Source: Bacillota bacterium (GTDB lineage Bacteria; Bacillota; Limnochordia; JAAZLZ01). From it: a stretch of DNA of 14,373 nt. This document shows positions 13,692 to 14,373 of the stretch, in pieces. Every line of letters begins with the position of its first letter. Positions within the stretch are counted from its first letter, which is position 1. The stretch is from positions 1 to 14,373 of the forward strand of contig JAAZLZ010000196.1 of NCBI GenBank assembly GCA_012799075.1, read 5' to 3'. Both the position numbers and the translations under genes were made by a program. The notes below the pieces were generated by a model that worked only from the letters and a program-made list of their open reading frames with translations, had not been told where the DNA came from and did not search any database.

Positions 13692-14373
13692 ATGTCCGTC
13701 CGCAAGCTGCCACAACTTATTGTCGGCGCAATCCTATTGGCTGCCCTTTATTTGCTGTCCAAGGCGAACTATTTGCTCTTCCATAGCATCGTTGAGGCCT
13801 GGGCCATGGTGGTGGCCATCTGCATTTTCATCGTTGCGTGGAACACTCGCGACTTTACCCAGGCCAGCTATCTGGTTTTCCTCGGCCTAGGGTATCTTTT
13901 TGTCGCTATCCTCACCTTCTTTCATCTCATCACCTATTACGGAATGTCCGTTATTCCAAATCTAACCCAGAACCAACCAACCCAGTTCTGGATTTTCACC
14001 CGGTTTTTGGAGACCGCCACCTTGGTCATAGCTCCCCTTCTGCTTAACATCCAGCTTACGGAGTTTTGGCCCCTTGGCCTGGCCTTTGGGGCAACCACCC
14101 TCCTGGGCATATTGACTATCCTGGTCTACCCCATTTTCCCGGCTTGCTTCTTGCCCGGTTTGGGGCTTACCCCCTTTAAGATCGCGAGTGAATACCTAAT
14201 CGTGGCTTTCCTTGGCGCATCTATCTATCGCCTTTACCGGCATCGGGAAGAATGGGACGAAAAGACCCTTCAGCTCTTGATTTATGCCATGATCGCAACT
14301 ATCTTGAGCGAACTTTCCTTCACCCTCTATGATGATGTGTACGGATTGCTCAACTTCGTGGGCCATATTTTCC
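13692..14373 (+). CDS. MASE3-domain membrane sensor protein (N-terminal part, cut by window edge)
   Basis: A plus-strand frame is open from 13692 to the window end (227 residues visible). It encodes about seven membrane helices (near 8-24, 33-50, 57-77, 100-120, 126-147, 164-180, 193-213). Conserved features match MASE3, a membrane-associated sensor domain: HSIVEAW (31-37), FFHLITYYGM (76-85) and QFWIFTRFLETATLVIAP (98-115). MASE3 is usually fused to PAS domains and then a diguanylate cyclase or histidine kinase, so the missing part is probably such an enzyme. The ATG at 13692 has GGGAGG eight bases upstream; an in-frame ATG at 13623 lacks a good site and would add a polar 23-residue stretch. 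The gene is divergent from the chemotaxis operon. No clear promoter of its own was found. Confidence 0.85.
   Translation, partial: MSVRKLPQLIVGAILLAALYLLSKANYLLFHSIVEAWAMVVAICIFIVAWNTRDFTQASYLVFLGLGYLFVAILTFFHLITYYGMSVIPNLTQNQPTQFWIFTRFLETATLVIAPLLLNIQLTEFWPLGLAFGATTLLGILTILVYPIFPACFLPGLGLTPFKIASEYLIVAFLGASIYRLYRHREEWDEKTLQLLIYAMIATILSELSFTLYDDVYGLLNFVGHIF

Overview
The window carries one long, tightly packed chemotaxis-type operon on the minus strand (about 13406 down to 1625, twelve genes), flanked by smaller unrelated genes. Strong GGAGG-type ribosome-binding sites, frequent TTG/GTG starts, a consensus sigma-A-like promoter and a four-LysM secreted protein suggest a moderately GC-rich Gram-positive lineage (Firmicutes sensu lato, perhaps a clostridial or Limnochordia-like group). 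This placement is an inference. The chemotaxis genes themselves look more like those of Proteobacteria: both chemoreceptors have E. coli Tsr-like signalling domains, and the order cheY-cheA-mcp-cheW-cheR-cheD-cheB is unlike Bacillus.

Layout, left to right. 1-215: possible tail of an unidentified plus-strand gene. 216-256: perfect 16-bp hairpin terminator. 258-947 (-): secreted LysM protein. 1046-1684 (+): short QueG-like two-cluster iron-sulfur protein, whose 3' end overlaps the last operon gene by 60 bp. 13407-13691: divergent control region with a TTGACA-N17-TAGAAT promoter for the operon, an inverted repeat just past the predicted transcription start, and leader hairpins. 13692 to the right edge (+): start of a MASE3 membrane-sensor protein, cut by the window.

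Operon in transcription order: a 594-aa soluble coiled-coil protein with MCP-tip-like and CheZ-like motifs; a STAS protein without a phospho-acceptor serine; CheY; CheA; transmembrane MCP with a large external sensor domain; CheW; CheR; CheD; CheB; transmembrane MCP with an apparently extracytoplasmic CZB zinc-binding domain; a second STAS protein with a canonical DSSG site; and an RsbW-like ATPase with an unrecognised N-terminal half. The core is a complete sensory array: two receptors, CheW, CheA, the CheY output, and CheR/CheB/CheD adaptation.

The unusual part is what is added at both ends. Downstream sits a partner-switch pair (STAS antagonist plus kinase-like ATPase), translationally linked to the CZB receptor. 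Upstream sits a non-phosphorylatable STAS protein and the 594-aa protein. No CheC, CheX, CheV or conventional CheZ is present, and the 594-aa protein carries a QDIIRQ sequence matching the CheZ catalytic pattern. The best reading is a chemosensory array coupled to a STAS/RsbW-type partner switch, with a possible new type of CheY-P phosphatase. No flagellar genes are visible, so the output could be motility, development, c-di-GMP or gene expression.
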